Counted from the first letter of the stretch, positions 34,632 through 44,883 are shown. The stretch is 64,000 bases of DNA from Pelagihabitans pacificus (GCF_009371985.2 NZ_VIKU02000001.1:248001-312000), one strand, 5' to 3'. Notes: generated by a model from the letters alone, not told the origin. Program-made: numbers and translations.

Positions 34632-36002
34632 ATGCGCACCACATTGCTACTCGCATTGATGGGCGTATTCGCCATATCCTGCGGTTCTTACCAACAGGCC
34701 TCATATTATGATAATGATGGTATATATACCACCGCCGATAGGCGCGTGAGCGTTGAAAGACCCCCTCGGCAAGTTCCTACGAAGCGGCAACGAGTACAGG
34801 ACCAAGACAATGTGTATGCGGACTATTTCGCACAGCAGGCCGATCAGTATGATGAAATTTTAGAGGGAGAGATCTTTACCGATGTCGATTCGTATAGCAG
34901 TGGGGTAGCGAACGATAGCGTCAGTGAAGGTCAGTTGACCGATTATTACCAAAGCGAGAACGATTATACGGGACAGCCCGCGTGGGGAGATAACCCCACC
35001 AATGTAAGTATCAATATTTACGACAACAATTGGGGCTGGGGCGCCGGTTGGGGTTGGGGCTTTGGCTCTCCATGGCTATGGAACGGTTGGGGATGGAACA
35101 ACTGGGGCTGGGGAGGCTACGGCTGGGGCTGGAACCGATGGAACCGTTGGAACAACTGGGGCTGGGGAGGCTACGGTTGGGGCTGGGGCGCTGGCTGGGG
35201 CTGGGGCTGGGGTGCTGGCTGGGGCTGGGGAGGCTTCAATACCTGGTGTCCACCTTACGGATATTACAATGGATGGAATAATTTTGGGTATGGTCGACGA
35301 AATGCAGCCTTTAATAGAGGGCGTCGCGGCTATTACAACAATACGAGAGCATTGGCATCGAATAGCTCACGCGGTAATATTTTGGGACGTTCAAATCGAA
35401 ACTTGAGCCGAGCCAATGGGGGAACTTCAAGATATAGAAGCTCAGCGAACGTCAACCGTAATACAGCGGGCAGAAGTTCGAGAAACTATCGTAACGGGGT
35501 CGCGTCGCGAAGAACCGTCGGGGTAGACCGAAACCGCTCGTACCGCAGCAGTAGAAGCACTCGGGCAATGCCAAGATATAACAGTTCCTCAAGGTCTCGA
35601 TACAACAGTGCCACAAGAAGTAACCAGACCTATCGCGGCACCTCGCCAAGGAGCAGCAATTACTCACGGAGTTCTTCTTCCAGGGTAGGAAGGTCAACTG
35701 CTACACCACGTAGCTCTTCTTATAGGAGTTCTGGCAGCCGTACCCGTAGCAATGGTGCCTACAGGGGCTCAAGTTCAAGGTCGAACCAATCGTACCGCAG
35801 TTCGGCTCCTCGCAGCAGCAACTACCGTAGTTCGGGAAGAAGCTCCGGTAGTCGTGGCGGAAGCTATCGAAGCTCGGGCAGCTCAAGAAGTAGCGGAAGT
35901 TTCCGGAGTTCGGGTGGAGGCGGTTATCGATCATCCGGCGGCTCCAGAGGTGGAGGAAGCCGTGGAGGAAGCAGCCGTGGAGGAGGCAGATCTAGGGGCT
36001 AA
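34632..36002 (+). CDS. Low-complexity lipoprotein, Trp/Gly-rich then Arg/Ser-rich
   Basis: From the ATG at 34632 it has 456 residues with a lipoprotein signal (MRTTLLLALMGVFAISCGSY, Cys17). The frame opens nine codons earlier at 34605. An acidic segment leads to a roughly 75-residue block of WG, GWGW and NNWGWGGYGWGW repeats (about 35027-35240). A Tyr/Asn-rich bridge (CPPYGYYNGWNNFGYG) follows, then about 230 residues dominated by Arg, Ser, Tyr and Gly (SSR, YRSS, RSSGS) to the end. No enzyme domain is seen. A surface or matrix-like structural role, or binding of nucleic acid or polysaccharide by the cationic tail, is speculative. A FadL-type barrel gene follows after 36 bases. Confidence 0.78.
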   Translation: MRTTLLLALMGVFAISCGSYQQASYYDNDGIYTTADRRVSVERPPRQVPTKRQRVQDQDNVYADYFAQQADQYDEILEGEIFTDVDSYSSGVANDSVSEGQLTDYYQSENDYTGQPAWGDNPTNVSINIYDNNWGWGAGWGWGFGSPWLWNGWGWNNWGWGGYGWGWNRWNRWNNWGWGGYGWGWGAGWGWGWGAGWGWGGFNTWCPPYGYYNGWNNFGYGRRNAAFNRGRRGYYNNTRALASNSSRGNILGRSNRNLSRANGGTSRYRSSANVNRNTAGRSSRNYRNGVASRRTVGVDRNRSYRSSRSTRAMPRYNSSSRSRYNSATRSNQTYRGTSPRSSNYSRSSSSRVGRSTATPRSSSYRSSGSRTRSNGAYRGSSSRSNQSYRSSAPRSSNYRSSGRSSGSRGGSYRSSGSSRSSGSFRSSGGGGYRSSGGSRGGGSRGGSSRGGGRSRG

Positions 36003-36038
36003 GCACCTAAAAATCATCAAGAACATAATTTTATTTCC

Positions 36039-37544
36039 ATGAAAAGAGTATCAATTTTCATATTCTTTCTGTCTTGTATGTTTATGAACGGACAGAATAT
36101 CTCGGACGTACTTCGATATAGCAGTGAGAATGTGCAGGGAACCCCCCGCTTTCAAGCAATGGGCGGAGCATTCGGAGCGCTGGGGGGCGACCTTTCCGCA
36201 CTCAATGTAAATCCTGCCGGATCTGGCATTTTTAATCATGGCTCTTTTACGGTCACGGGAACTTATTACGATCGGGAAAACACTTCCAGCTATTTCGGCG
36301 GGTTTAGTGAATCCGGTTTCGATGATACGGACCTCAATCAAATAGGTGGTGTACTGGTCTTCAACAATTCGGACGATACTTCGGATTGGAACCGGTTGGC
36401 CCTCGCTTTTAATTATGATTTAGTCCAGAATTTCGACGATCGCGTATTGGTGAGGGGTAGTAGTCCACAAGGAATCGATAATTATTTTTCCGCCTTTGCC
36501 CAAGGATTACCTTTGGGAAATATTCTGTTGAGAGACGGTGAATTTATCGAGGATGCCTACTTGGACATCGGAGCTAGTCAAGGTTTCGCCGATCAACAAG
36601 CCTTTTTAGGTTATTACGGAGGTATATTGGATCCGGAGGCCTTGGAAGATGACAATACCGTATACAGTCCCAACGCGCAATACAGCAATGTAAACCAAGA
36701 TTTTTTAAGAAGTAGCGCAGGTTACAACGGAAAATTTACCTTAAACTTGGCGACACAATACCGACAAGCGGTCAATTTAGGGGCATCGCTCAATTTCCAT
36801 AATGTGCTTTACGAAAGATTTGACTTTTATACCGAGGATGGGTACGATGCCGATTCCGAAATACAGAGGACCACTTTCGATAATTATTTGCTGACTCAAG
36901 GCTCCGGTTTCTCCTTCAGCTTTGGGACTATCGTAAAATTGAATGATATCGTACGGGTAGGGGCCAGTTATCAGTCGCCCACCTGGTATCGTCTGACCGA
37001 TGATCTGTCACAGCGAATCGATTCGGATTTGGCGGACTCCGATATTGGTTTTATCAATTTTGATATTGTCAATTTGTTCCCTAGATATACGTTAAAAACC
37101 CCTGGGAAATTGACGGGAAGCTTGGCCCTGGTATTCGGAAAGAATGGTTTACTGAGTGTGGACTACGGCTATCAGGATATGTCCGAAGCCCGTTTGAGAC
37201 CTACCGATGATCCCAATTTTGCGACCGTGAATTCAGATATTGGCTCCCGGTTGGCAGCTGTATCTTCCTTAAGGCTCGGAGGGGAATATCGTATTGAACG
37301 TTTCAGCCTCCGAGGTGGCTATCGTTTTGAGCAAAGCCCGTATGAAGATGGGAACACCGTAGGTGATTTGATGGGCATCTCAGGAGGTATCGGATATGAT
37401 TTTGGAGGTAGTAGGTTGGATCTTGCCATCAATAGAACAGAGCAAGACGTAAATCTACAATTGTTTGATGTCGGGTTGCCCACTCCCGCCAATATTGAAC
37501 GGGTCAATACCAACGTGAGTTTAGGATATACCTTTAATTTTTAA
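36039..37544 (+). CDS. OmpP1/FadL-family outer-membrane transport protein
   Basis: A 501-residue beta-barrel with a signal peptide ending near FMNGQNIS. The family start RYSSENVQGTPRFQAMGGAF, followed by GALGGDLSALNVNPAGSGIF, is the NPAG motif of the hydrophobic plug. Alternating strands and a terminal aromatic (LGYTFNF) indicate assembly by the BAM complex. FadL relatives carry hydrophobic compounds across the outer membrane, but Bacteroidota members are diverse and the substrate is unknown. It is co-directional and close to the Trp/Gly-rich lipoprotein, and ends at a strong terminator. Confidence 0.88.
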   Translation: MKRVSIFIFFLSCMFMNGQNISDVLRYSSENVQGTPRFQAMGGAFGALGGDLSALNVNPAGSGIFNHGSFTVTGTYYDRENTSSYFGGFSESGFDDTDLNQIGGVLVFNNSDDTSDWNRLALAFNYDLVQNFDDRVLVRGSSPQGIDNYFSAFAQGLPLGNILLRDGEFIEDAYLDIGASQGFADQQAFLGYYGGILDPEALEDDNTVYSPNAQYSNVNQDFLRSSAGYNGKFTLNLATQYRQAVNLGASLNFHNVLYERFDFYTEDGYDADSEIQRTTFDNYLLTQGSGFSFSFGTIVKLNDIVRVGASYQSPTWYRLTDDLSQRIDSDLADSDIGFINFDIVNLFPRYTLKTPGKLTGSLALVFGKNGLLSVDYGYQDMSEARLRPTDDPNFATVNSDIGSRLAAVSSLRLGGEYRIERFSLRGGYRFEQSPYEDGNTVGDLMGISGGIGYDFGGSRLDLAINRTEQDVNLQLFDVGLPTPANIERVNTNVSLGYTFNF

Positions 37545-37572
37545 AAAAAACGAGTCAAGAAAGTTTGAAGAT

Positions 37573-37599
37573 GGCCGGAAGTTTTCCGGCCTTTTTTTT
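37573..37599 (+). terminator. Terminator after the FadL-type gene
   Basis: GGCCGGAA, loop GTT, TTCCGGCC (37573-37591) and then eight T. The T-tract abuts the stop codon of the convergent T9SS gene. Confidence 0.85.
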
Positions 37600-39031
37600 A
37601 TCGCTTCAATGTGAAATGGGACTGTATGGTCCGCGCAATCATCACGTCATCCTCCATCCTTGAAAAATCGAGCTTGAACCAATAATCCGACGATGGCATC
37701 GGTCTACCGTTATAGGTGCCGTCCCATCCCCCGGAATTCGGCGCCAACTGCTTCAAAAGTTTACCATAGCGGTCAAAAATAAAGATGGCGGGATCGGTCA
37801 AGGTTTCTATACCATAGACCAGCCACTCATCATTGACCCCGTCGTTGTTGGGGGTAAAAAATTTGGGGTACCCAGCCACTAAGAATTCGATGGGTTCGGT
37901 AGTACCGCAACCGTTTTTATCGTTAATGACTACTGTATTGATTCCTACAGGGATATTGTTGAAGACCGGATCATCTTGAAACTCGCTACCATTAACGGAA
38001 TACTCATAACTGCTATCCCCATCGACAAAAATTTCTACATTATTGGTCCGGGTATCGTCGTCTAAAATATCTTCCAGTATCTCTACTCTATCCAATACCG
38101 GAATTCCATAAAAGGTAATTAGGATATCGTCTGTCACATTTCCGAAACTGGTTTCGATATTCACAAAATATCTTCCCGAGTTCGGGCTAGTAACGATGTA
38201 CTCTGTTGCATCAGGACCACTCAATAAGTCATCTACATCAATAATACCGTCATCATCATAGTCCACGGACCAGGTGACATTTACAATATCGGGGCCGGCA
38301 GGTGAGTTAAGCGCACTTAAGGGAATATCGGGGTCGCCCTCACAAGCAATGATATCCAGTCCCAAAAACTCATCCCGTAAGGTGCAATCCAGCGCTGTAT
38401 CTTGATCCGCCTCGACGGAACTTCCGGTGAAGGTGAGCTCAAAAGGTTCTATAGGATTTCCATTCTGGTAAGTGGTATAATTGTTGATTAACAAATAATA
38501 TATCTCCCCAGGTTCTACCTGCAACCATTCGTCATATGTATTCATATTTTGAATCAGTGGAGGTTCGCCTACAGCTCCATTTTCTGGATTCACTCCTACA
38601 CCGGTGTATTCGGTTTCGTTTACTTCAAAGTTACAACGAATGGGCAAAGCAGTTCTATTGGTAATATCCGCGCAATCGACATCCGGGCCATAGAGTGCAA
38701 AATCAAATTCGGCTAATTTAACACTACAATTGTCAGTTCCATCTGGGCACAAAGCCCTAATATTGAACCCTAGTTGTCCTCCGGTGCCTGCCCTGAAAAC
38801 AAACCACGAGGTATTATTCTCTAGATTTGCGGAGCCATTACTTCCCTTTTCCAGACATCCACTTGGTCTAAAATCGTCATCTCCAAAGTCATTGATATCT
38901 CCGTTTCCGTCGGGATAAGCAATTATCGGAGCATCGGCACAAACGGGAATGGCAGTTCTACAATCCGGTGAATTTTGGGCTTGTACGCCAAGGGTACACA
39001 GCAAAAAACCGAAAACTATAAGTATTCGCAT
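37598..39031 (-). CDS. T9SS type B sorting-domain protein
   Basis: A 477-residue secreted protein. A signal peptide (MRILIVFGFLLCTLGVQAQ) is followed by a Cys-rich N-terminal domain (SPDCRTAIPVCADAPIIAYP, CLEKGSNGSANLENNTSWFV) with a jelly-roll-like region. A short linker leads to the type B C-terminal domain: KFFTPNNDGVNDEWLVYGIE, IFDRYGKLLKQL, GWDGTYNGRPMPSSDYWFKL, ending FTLKR. It is paralogous to the gene at 39162, with the same N-terminal plan (CGNAIPICNN against CRTAIPVCAD) and the same C-terminus. It is exported by T9SS to the surface. Function unknown. Confidence 0.9.
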   Translation of the reverse strand: MRILIVFGFLLCTLGVQAQNSPDCRTAIPVCADAPIIAYPDGNGDINDFGDDDFRPSGCLEKGSNGSANLENNTSWFVFRAGTGGQLGFNIRALCPDGTDNCSVKLAEFDFALYGPDVDCADITNRTALPIRCNFEVNETEYTGVGVNPENGAVGEPPLIQNMNTYDEWLQVEPGEIYYLLINNYTTYQNGNPIEPFELTFTGSSVEADQDTALDCTLRDEFLGLDIIACEGDPDIPLSALNSPAGPDIVNVTWSVDYDDDGIIDVDDLLSGPDATEYIVTSPNSGRYFVNIETSFGNVTDDILITFYGIPVLDRVEILEDILDDDTRTNNVEIFVDGDSSYEYSVNGSEFQDDPVFNNIPVGINTVVINDKNGCGTTEPIEFLVAGYPKFFTPNNDGVNDEWLVYGIETLTDPAIFIFDRYGKLLKQLAPNSGGWDGTYNGRPMPSSDYWFKLDFSRMEDDVMIARTIQSHFTLKR

Positions 39032-39161
39032 AGGTATTGGGGCTAATTAACATACCGAGGGTTGCAATAATAACTGGTGTTACCCCTGTTTTAGTATACT
39101 TCGACGAAATTTTATGCAGTTAATCGATGAAATGCAGCATCCACTGCACTAAGAAGGTGGG

Positions 39162-40970
39162 CTAACGCTTGAGGGAAAAGTGGTTGTTCACATATTTTGC
39201 GGTGCTCCGCTGGCCATCGGAATCAATGTACGTAAGCTTGAACCAATAGTCGGCGGCAGGCAAACGTTTTCCATTAAAGGTACCGTCCCAACCGGGGCCA
39301 TTGCTTCCAATGGTATGGTTCAGTAGCTTTCCGTAACGGTCAAAAATATAGATTTCAGGATCCTCCAAATTTTCGATACCCGATATTCCCCAATGATCGT
39401 TCATACCATCGGCGTTCGGGGTGAAATACTTGGGAAAGCCTACCACAACGATTTCTTCCGTTACACTACCACATCCATTCGGGTCGTTTACCGTAATGCT
39501 GTGCGTGCCAGGAGTTACGTTTGCGAAGACATTGCCGGTTTGGAATGGGCGATCGTCCAATTGGTATTCCCACGGCCCCTCTGCATTGGCCACCACGGTA
39601 ACCGTATTGTTTTTTTGAAGGTCCTCGATGAGCACATCCATGATTTGTGGTGGATTGGAATTGGTAACCGTAACGGTTCTGTTTGCATCACAGCTGAGTC
39701 CACCCTGCGTGTTCGTAACCGTCAGGGTATAGGCACCTGGCTGGGAAACGGTTATCTCCGCGGTGGTCTCCCCCGAATCCCATGCATAACTGTAATTCGG
39801 TTGCAATAGGTCCAACCCGATGGTTACACTGCCGTTCTCGGCACATAAATAGGCCTCTGAGGGGAAATCGAGTATCGGACTCTCCAGATTAACTAACTGA
39901 AATTGCTCAGACACATCAAAACAATTGGGGTTGTTGATGGAAGATACCCGTACATATATCGTTTGTGCCCCAGCTTGGGTAATATACTGCTTAGGTAAGG
40001 CATTGGTAGCATTGTTGGCATCTCCAAGGTCGGCATAATAACTTACGACGTAAGAATTCGGGTCCTGGGCACCTAACACCTCGGCATCCTTTTGGGAAAG
40101 ATCAAAGGTAGACAAACCCGAACAGGAGGCAGCATCGCTTATAGGATTTGCAATAGGTACCGGGGAAAAAGCGACTTGTACTTCGCTAACGATATTATTG
40201 TTGGAAGGGGTAATCACCTGAACACGATATGATGCAGTGGTTGTTACAACCAAAGTAGCATTGTTTTGGCCTACGATGGGCTGAAAGCCAGCGCCCGTGT
40301 CTATATACCAATTGTAGACAGTAGCGCCCATGGTCGTGGCATCGAGGGTTACCGTTTCTCCCTCGCAAGCGGCAACAGGCGGACCTAATAGTTCGCTAAT
40401 AATCGAACAGTCTAACGCGTCGTATGGATTAGTAACAAAAATCTGGCCCGAAAACTGTATGGAAAAGCCTGAATTGGTGTTACTAAAATTATTGATCAAT
40501 AGGTAATAGTCCTCTCCCGGAGTTACCTGGAGCCAATCCTCGTATTGAAAATTCCCGACATCACCGGTAGGATCTTCTCCAACCCCTACGAAGCTGTTGT
40601 TGTCCGTATTGTCAAAGAAATTACAGCGGATGGGATTCCCCAGGGCATTACAGTCGTCAACACGATAAAGTGCAAAATCCCAATCCTCCGAAGCATCAAA
40701 ACCGATGTTGAATCCAAGCTGTCCCGAAGCCCCCGTACGAAATCGGTACCAGGCGGCGTTCGATTCAATGGCACCGGAGGTAGTTCGCTCCAAACAACCA
40801 CTGGCACCATCACCGTTGAAATCATCGATACCAAAGCCATTGGTTCCGCCATTGACCGGGGTATTGTTACAAATGGGAATAGCGTTCCCGCAGTCTAAGG
40901 AAACCTGGGTTAGACCAGCCTGCATCCCGAGAAAAATCAATAGTATAGTAAGAATACCAAAACGGTTCAT
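39162..40970 (-). CDS. T9SS type B sorting-domain protein (longer tandem paralogue)
   Basis: From the ATG at 40968-40970 it has 602 residues with a signal MNRFGILTILLIFLGMQAGL. The frame is open 12 codons further upstream. Its N-terminal domain parallels that of its downstream neighbour (SLDCGNAIPICNNTPVNGG, CLERTTSGAIESNAAWYRFR, WLQVTPGEDYYLLINNFS). Two extra Ig- or PKD-like beta domains (PPVAACEGETVTLDATTMGA and LCAENGSVTIGLDLLQPNYS) explain the greater length. The type B sorting domain (KYFTPNADGMNDHWGISGIE, GWDGTFNGKRLPAADYWFKL) ends with HFSLKR. Tandem duplication followed by domain change is the likely history. Confidence 0.9.
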   Translation of the reverse strand: MNRFGILTILLIFLGMQAGLTQVSLDCGNAIPICNNTPVNGGTNGFGIDDFNGDGASGCLERTTSGAIESNAAWYRFRTGASGQLGFNIGFDASEDWDFALYRVDDCNALGNPIRCNFFDNTDNNSFVGVGEDPTGDVGNFQYEDWLQVTPGEDYYLLINNFSNTNSGFSIQFSGQIFVTNPYDALDCSIISELLGPPVAACEGETVTLDATTMGATVYNWYIDTGAGFQPIVGQNNATLVVTTTASYRVQVITPSNNNIVSEVQVAFSPVPIANPISDAASCSGLSTFDLSQKDAEVLGAQDPNSYVVSYYADLGDANNATNALPKQYITQAGAQTIYVRVSSINNPNCFDVSEQFQLVNLESPILDFPSEAYLCAENGSVTIGLDLLQPNYSYAWDSGETTAEITVSQPGAYTLTVTNTQGGLSCDANRTVTVTNSNPPQIMDVLIEDLQKNNTVTVVANAEGPWEYQLDDRPFQTGNVFANVTPGTHSITVNDPNGCGSVTEEIVVVGFPKYFTPNADGMNDHWGISGIENLEDPEIYIFDRYGKLLNHTIGSNGPGWDGTFNGKRLPAADYWFKLTYIDSDGQRSTAKYVNNHFSLKR

Positions 40971-41075
40971 AAGTAGGTATAATACTGGAAGTTGTAAAAA
41001 TAACATCGAGCTTTCCTTAACACGAATTTATGTTGTGTATCACGGCAAATAGGGCATAAAGTGCCATATTATGTA

Positions 41076-41083
41076 TATCTTTG
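41076..41083 (+). promoter_or_regulatory. -7 promoter box of folE
   Basis: TATCTTTG matches TAnnTTTG and ends 23 bases before the folE ATG. No TTG is seen at the standard spacing. Confidence 0.45.
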
Positions 41084-41106
41084 CGATTCGTTTTAGTCCT
41101 AAATAG

Positions 41107-41787
41107 ATGAAAATAAAAAGTACATTGGAAGAGCATTTCGAGGAAATTGGAAACGATCATGTTTCGGCATCGGAAGACACCCCGCTACGCGATGATGCAT
41201 TTATTTTGACCGATGATGAAAAAATAGCACGCATCAGGGAAAATATCAGGGAAGTGATGCTCACCTTGGGGCTTGACCTGGATGACGACAGTTTAAAAGG
41301 AACTCCCGATAGGGTTGCCAAAATGTTTGTAAAAGAACTATTTGGCGGACTTCATCCCGACCGGAGACCCAAGTCATCGACCTTTAAGAACAAGTACAAA
41401 TACGGTGAGATGCTGGTTGAAAAGAACATAACCCTATATTCTACCTGCGAGCACCATCTTTTGCCAATTGTCGGAAAGGCACATGTCGCTTATATCTCCA
41501 ACGGAACGGTCGTTGGTTTATCCAAAATGAACCGTATCGTAGACTATTATGCAAAGCGGCCCCAGGTACAGGAACGCCTGAATATTCAAATCGTTCGGGA
41601 ACTCCAGAACGTTTTGGGGACCAAAGACGTAGCCTGTGTCATCGATGCCAAGCACCTCTGCGTAAATTCGAGAGGCATACGCGACATTGAAAGCAGCACG
41701 GTGACCGCGGAATATGGCGGAAGATTTCAGGAAGAATCGGTTCGTCGTGAGTTTTTAGACTATATCAACCTAGATACCAATTTCTAA
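41107..41787 (+). CDS. folE: GTP cyclohydrolase I
   Basis: A 226-residue enzyme opening GTP to dihydroneopterin triphosphate, the first step of folate synthesis. The zinc site is intact: Cys and His in YSTCEHHLLPIVGKAHVAY and a second Cys in KHLCVNSRGI. GTPDRVAKM and the substrate-binding RLNIQIVRELQ are present. The N-terminal 50 residues are an acidic extension seen in Flavobacteriia. It heads a run of same-strand genes (cysS, yidD, lgt and onward). Confidence 0.96.
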   Translation: MKIKSTLEEHFEEIGNDHVSASEDTPLRDDAFILTDDEKIARIRENIREVMLTLGLDLDDDSLKGTPDRVAKMFVKELFGGLHPDRRPKSSTFKNKYKYGEMLVEKNITLYSTCEHHLLPIVGKAHVAYISNGTVVGLSKMNRIVDYYAKRPQVQERLNIQIVRELQNVLGTKDVACVIDAKHLCVNSRGIRDIESSTVTAEYGGRFQEESVRREFLDYINLDTNF

Positions 41788-41802
41788 TCGTATTCCTTTG
41801 TA

Positions 41803-43284
41803 ATGCCATTGTACCAGAGCCAATCGCTTAAAATCTATAATTCACTTTCCGGTAAAAAAGAAGCTTTTGAACCCCTTAACGAAGGCCACGTAGGGATGTA
41901 CGTCTGTGGTCCTACCGTTTATAGCAATGTTCATTTGGGAAATTGCCGTACGTTCATGTCGTTCGATATGATTTTCAGGTATCTGAAACACTTGGGTTAC
42001 AAAGTACGCTACGTTCGAAATATTACCGATGCCGGGCACCTGGTAGACGACGCGGAGGATGGCGAGGACAAAATTGCCAAAAAAGCCCGTTTGGAAAAGC
42101 TCGAACCGATGGAAGTGGTACAACGCTACACCATAGACTTTCATCAAATTCTGGAAAAGTTCAATTTTCTACCCCCTAGTATCGAACCGACCGCAACGGG
42201 GCACATAATTGAGCAGATTGAAATCATTAAGGATATTCTAAAAAAGGGCTACGCCTATGAAATTAATGGTTCGGTGTATTTTGATGTCGCAACCTTCAAC
42301 GAATCGTACGAGTACGGGAAGTTAAGTGGCAGAAAGCTCGAGGATATGATTGCCAACACCCGTGAGCTAACGGCACAGGACGAGAAGAAGAACCCACAGG
42401 ATTTTGCCTTGTGGAAAAAGGCGGAGCCCCAGCATATTATGCGTTGGCCCTCCCCTTGGGGTGACGGTTTCCCGGGATGGCATCTGGAATGTACCGCGAT
42501 GAGTACCAAATATTTGGGTGAGACCTTTGACATTCATGGAGGTGGAATGGATTTAAAGTTTCCCCACCACGAATGTGAGATTGCGCAGGCCGAGGCCAGT
42601 TACGGCCATTCACCGGTACGATATTGGATGCACGCCAACATGCTTACCATGAACGGAAAAAAAATGGCCAAATCAACGGGAAACAATATACTTCCAGGAG
42701 AAATATTCTCAGGGGACAATTCCGTCCTGAGCAAGCCCTTTGCCCCCGCTGTAGTACGATTCTTCATGATGCAGGCACATTATACCAGTATCCTGGATTT
42801 AAGCAACGATGCGTTGTTGGCCTCCGAAAAAGGCTATAACCGATTGATGGAAGCGGTAGATACCCTCAATGGTTTACAAACCGGTCCTAAGAGCGATTTT
42901 GACGTAACCGCATGGAAGCAGCAATGCTACGATGCCATGAACGACGATTTTAACACCCCAATTTTGATCGCACACTTGTTCGAAGCCGTAAAACACATCA
43001 ACCTGGTAAAAGAAGGGAAAGAAAGTCTCAGCGCAACCGATAAGGAATTGCTCAAACAAAGTGTAGAAGCCTTTGTGTTCGAAGTACTGGGATTGGAAGC
43101 AAAGAGCGTTCAAAATACGGATTCCAACAAACTTTCAGGGGTCGTAGAACTGTTGATCCAACTACGAATGGAAGCGAGGGCGAACAAGGATTTCGACACC
43201 TCCGATAAGATACGTGATCAATTGGCCGCGTTGGGCATTCAACTAAAAGACGGGAAAGAGGGTACGACTTTTACGGTCTCTTGA
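41803..43284 (+). CDS. cysS: Cysteinyl-tRNA synthetase
   Basis: A 493-residue class I synthetase. The HIGH-like motif lies in [18 protein letters not shown], the zinc ligands in WHLECTAMS and [11 protein letters not shown], and KMAKSTGN is the KMSKS loop. The C-terminal DALR-type helical domain ends with [20 protein letters not shown], a CysS hallmark. It starts 15 bases after folE and is probably co-transcribed with it. Confidence 0.97.
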   Translation: MPLYQSQSLKIYNSLSGKKEAFEPLNEGHVGMYVCGPTVYSNVHLGNCRTFMSFDMIFRYLKHLGYKVRYVRNITDAGHLVDDAEDGEDKIAKKARLEKLEPMEVVQRYTIDFHQILEKFNFLPPSIEPTATGHIIEQIEIIKDILKKGYAYEINGSVYFDVATFNESYEYGKLSGRKLEDMIANTRELTAQDEKKNPQDFALWKKAEPQHIMRWPSPWGDGFPGWHLECTAMSTKYLGETFDIHGGGMDLKFPHHECEIAQAEASYGHSPVRYWMHANMLTMNGKKMAKSTGNNILPGEIFSGDNSVLSKPFAPAVVRFFMMQAHYTSILDLSNDALLASEKGYNRLMEAVDTLNGLQTGPKSDFDVTAWKQQCYDAMNDDFNTPILIAHLFEAVKHINLVKEGKESLSATDKELLKQSVEAFVFEVLGLEAKSVQNTDSNKLSGVVELLIQLRMEARANKDFDTSDKIRDQLAALGIQLKDGKEGTTFTVS

Positions 43285-43494
43285 ACCCTTCGGTCAATAT
43301 GGGCGAAAACTGGATGGTCGATGCAGTTACCTCCAACAATCTAAGGGTCTTTTCTTCTACCCAAAAGGGTAGACCCCTCTCAGACCTAAACCAAACTTGA
43401 ACCCTATTGGAGTACGGGATAACGACCAGTGGACCGAACGAATAAGTAAGCTCAGGGTAACGAAGAAGACTGACGACCAAATAACCGCGATAAA

Positions 43495-43716
43495 ATGAAA
43501 AAAATCCTGATAGCTCCCTTTGTTTTTCTGGTCAGGTTTTATCAGCTGGCCATATCTCCCTATACCCCTGCCACATGCCGCTACTCCCCTACTTGTTCAC
43601 AGTACACTTTGGAAGCCTTAAAAAAACATGGCTTGTTTAAAGGTGGTTGGCTAGCGTTAAAACGCATTTTCAGTTGCCACCCGTGGGGAGGCAAAGGGTA
43701 TGATCCGGTTCCCTAA
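43495..43716 (+). CDS. yidD: Membrane protein insertion efficiency factor YidD
   Basis: A 73-residue membrane-associated protein assisting YidC-dependent insertion. It shows the family pattern [20 protein letters not shown], then [12 protein letters not shown] and [12 protein letters not shown]. Three conserved Cys residues are present. The 210 bases between cysS and yidD contain no gene I can support. Confidence 0.95.
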   Translation: MKKILIAPFVFLVRFYQLAISPYTPATCRYSPTCSQYTLEALKKHGLFKGGWLALKRIFSCHPWGGKGYDPVP

Positions 43717-43853
43717 TTGGTTGAAATGTCATAATCAGGCATTTCATTCCAAAAAGATCTGCCTTGTAATAGGGACATTTATCCTTACTGCTCTTTTAAA
43801 ACGGCAGCGGTCTTAGGTCTATTTAGTATATTAGCCGATCAAAACGACCTCTT

Positions 43854-44816
43854 ATGTATCTTTTAGGCATTACCTGGAATCCGAATGAAACCTTGTTCAC
43901 CCTAGGACCCCTTCAAATCAAATATTACAACCTGCTTTGGATTACCGCTTTTGCCGTAGGATGGGTCATCATGAAACGCATTTTCAAAAATGAGAACAAA
44001 ACGGTAGAGCAACTCGACTCCCTCTTTATCTATACCGTGTTGGCAACGATGTTGGGCGCGCGCTTGGGACATGTGTTCTTTTATGATTGGCCCTACTATT
44101 CCGAACATTTATTAGAGATTTTGTTGCCCATTCGAGAAAGCGGCGACGGAGCGTTGTTCGGGTTCATAAAAGGGTATGAGTTTACGGGATTTACCGGTTT
44201 GGCGAGTCATGGAGCTACCATTGGAGTAATTTTAGGCATGTATCTCTACACGCGGAAACACCCTGGATTCAATCTGTTGTGGATACTGGACCGAATGGTC
44301 GTTCCTTTTGCCATCGGAGCCTTTTTTGTGCGATTGGGTAACTTTTTTAATTCGGAAATCAACGGCAAGGTAACCAACGAATCGTTTCTTTTCGCTACCC
44401 GGTTCGTTCGCGATTCCGATGATATGCATCCTTCGAAGGCGTTAGGGATTACCAAGGAGAAAACGGTCAATGCGGCCTACAATGCCATTGAGAACAATCC
44501 GGCCTTCTCGGAATACCTGGCCCAAATCCCGTATCGTCATCCGGCCCAACTTTATGAAGGAGTCGCTTATATTTTCGTGTTCATACTGCTTTACTACCTT
44601 TATTGGAAGACCGATAAAAAAAATAAACTGGGATACCTTTTCGGACTGTTTTTAATTTTGTTATGGACAGTTCGTTTCTTTGTGGAATTCGTGAAAAAAA
44701 GCCAGGGAGGTTTTGAGGAAACCCTCGGTTTGCTCTCCACCGGACAGTGGTTGAGTATCCCGTTTATTCTTATCGGATTGTACTTTATGTTCAGACCAAC
44801 TAAAAGCAGACAATAA
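43854..44816 (+). CDS. lgt: Prolipoprotein diacylglyceryl transferase
   Basis: A 320-residue, seven-helix inner-membrane enzyme attaching diacylglycerol to the lipobox Cys of prolipoproteins. Visible features are the signature FVRLGNFFNSEINGK (about 161-175), ASHGATIGVILGMY with the catalytic His region, and HPAQLYEGVAYIFVF. It is longer than E. coli Lgt (291) because of a roughly 40-residue insert after the signature, a feature I recall from Bacteroidota. Its substrates include the many lipoproteins encoded in this window, one of them (DUF192) directly downstream. Confidence 0.95.
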   Translation: MYLLGITWNPNETLFTLGPLQIKYYNLLWITAFAVGWVIMKRIFKNENKTVEQLDSLFIYTVLATMLGARLGHVFFYDWPYYSEHLLEILLPIRESGDGALFGFIKGYEFTGFTGLASHGATIGVILGMYLYTRKHPGFNLLWILDRMVVPFAIGAFFVRLGNFFNSEINGKVTNESFLFATRFVRDSDDMHPSKALGITKEKTVNAAYNAIENNPAFSEYLAQIPYRHPAQLYEGVAYIFVFILLYYLYWKTDKKNKLGYLFGLFLILLWTVRFFVEFVKKSQGGFEETLGLLSTGQWLSIPFILIGLYFMFRPTKSRQ

Positions 44817-44883
44817 GTAGGGTCTGTTAGCCGTACAATCGTAAGTAGACTTTGGGCGTATTCAACATCCTTTGTATAAATCG

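Noticed and set aside
35027-35240. DNA-level tandem repeat (minisatellite) in the Trp/Gly block
   Set aside because: The repeats are imperfect and in coding frame. They reflect the protein composition rather than an independent DNA repeat.
35030-35406. Frames rich in Leu/Gly or Ala/Gly inside the Trp/Gly-rich gene
   Set aside because: They are frame-shifted readings of the WG repeats. The lipoprotein frame has the signal peptide and an upstream start.
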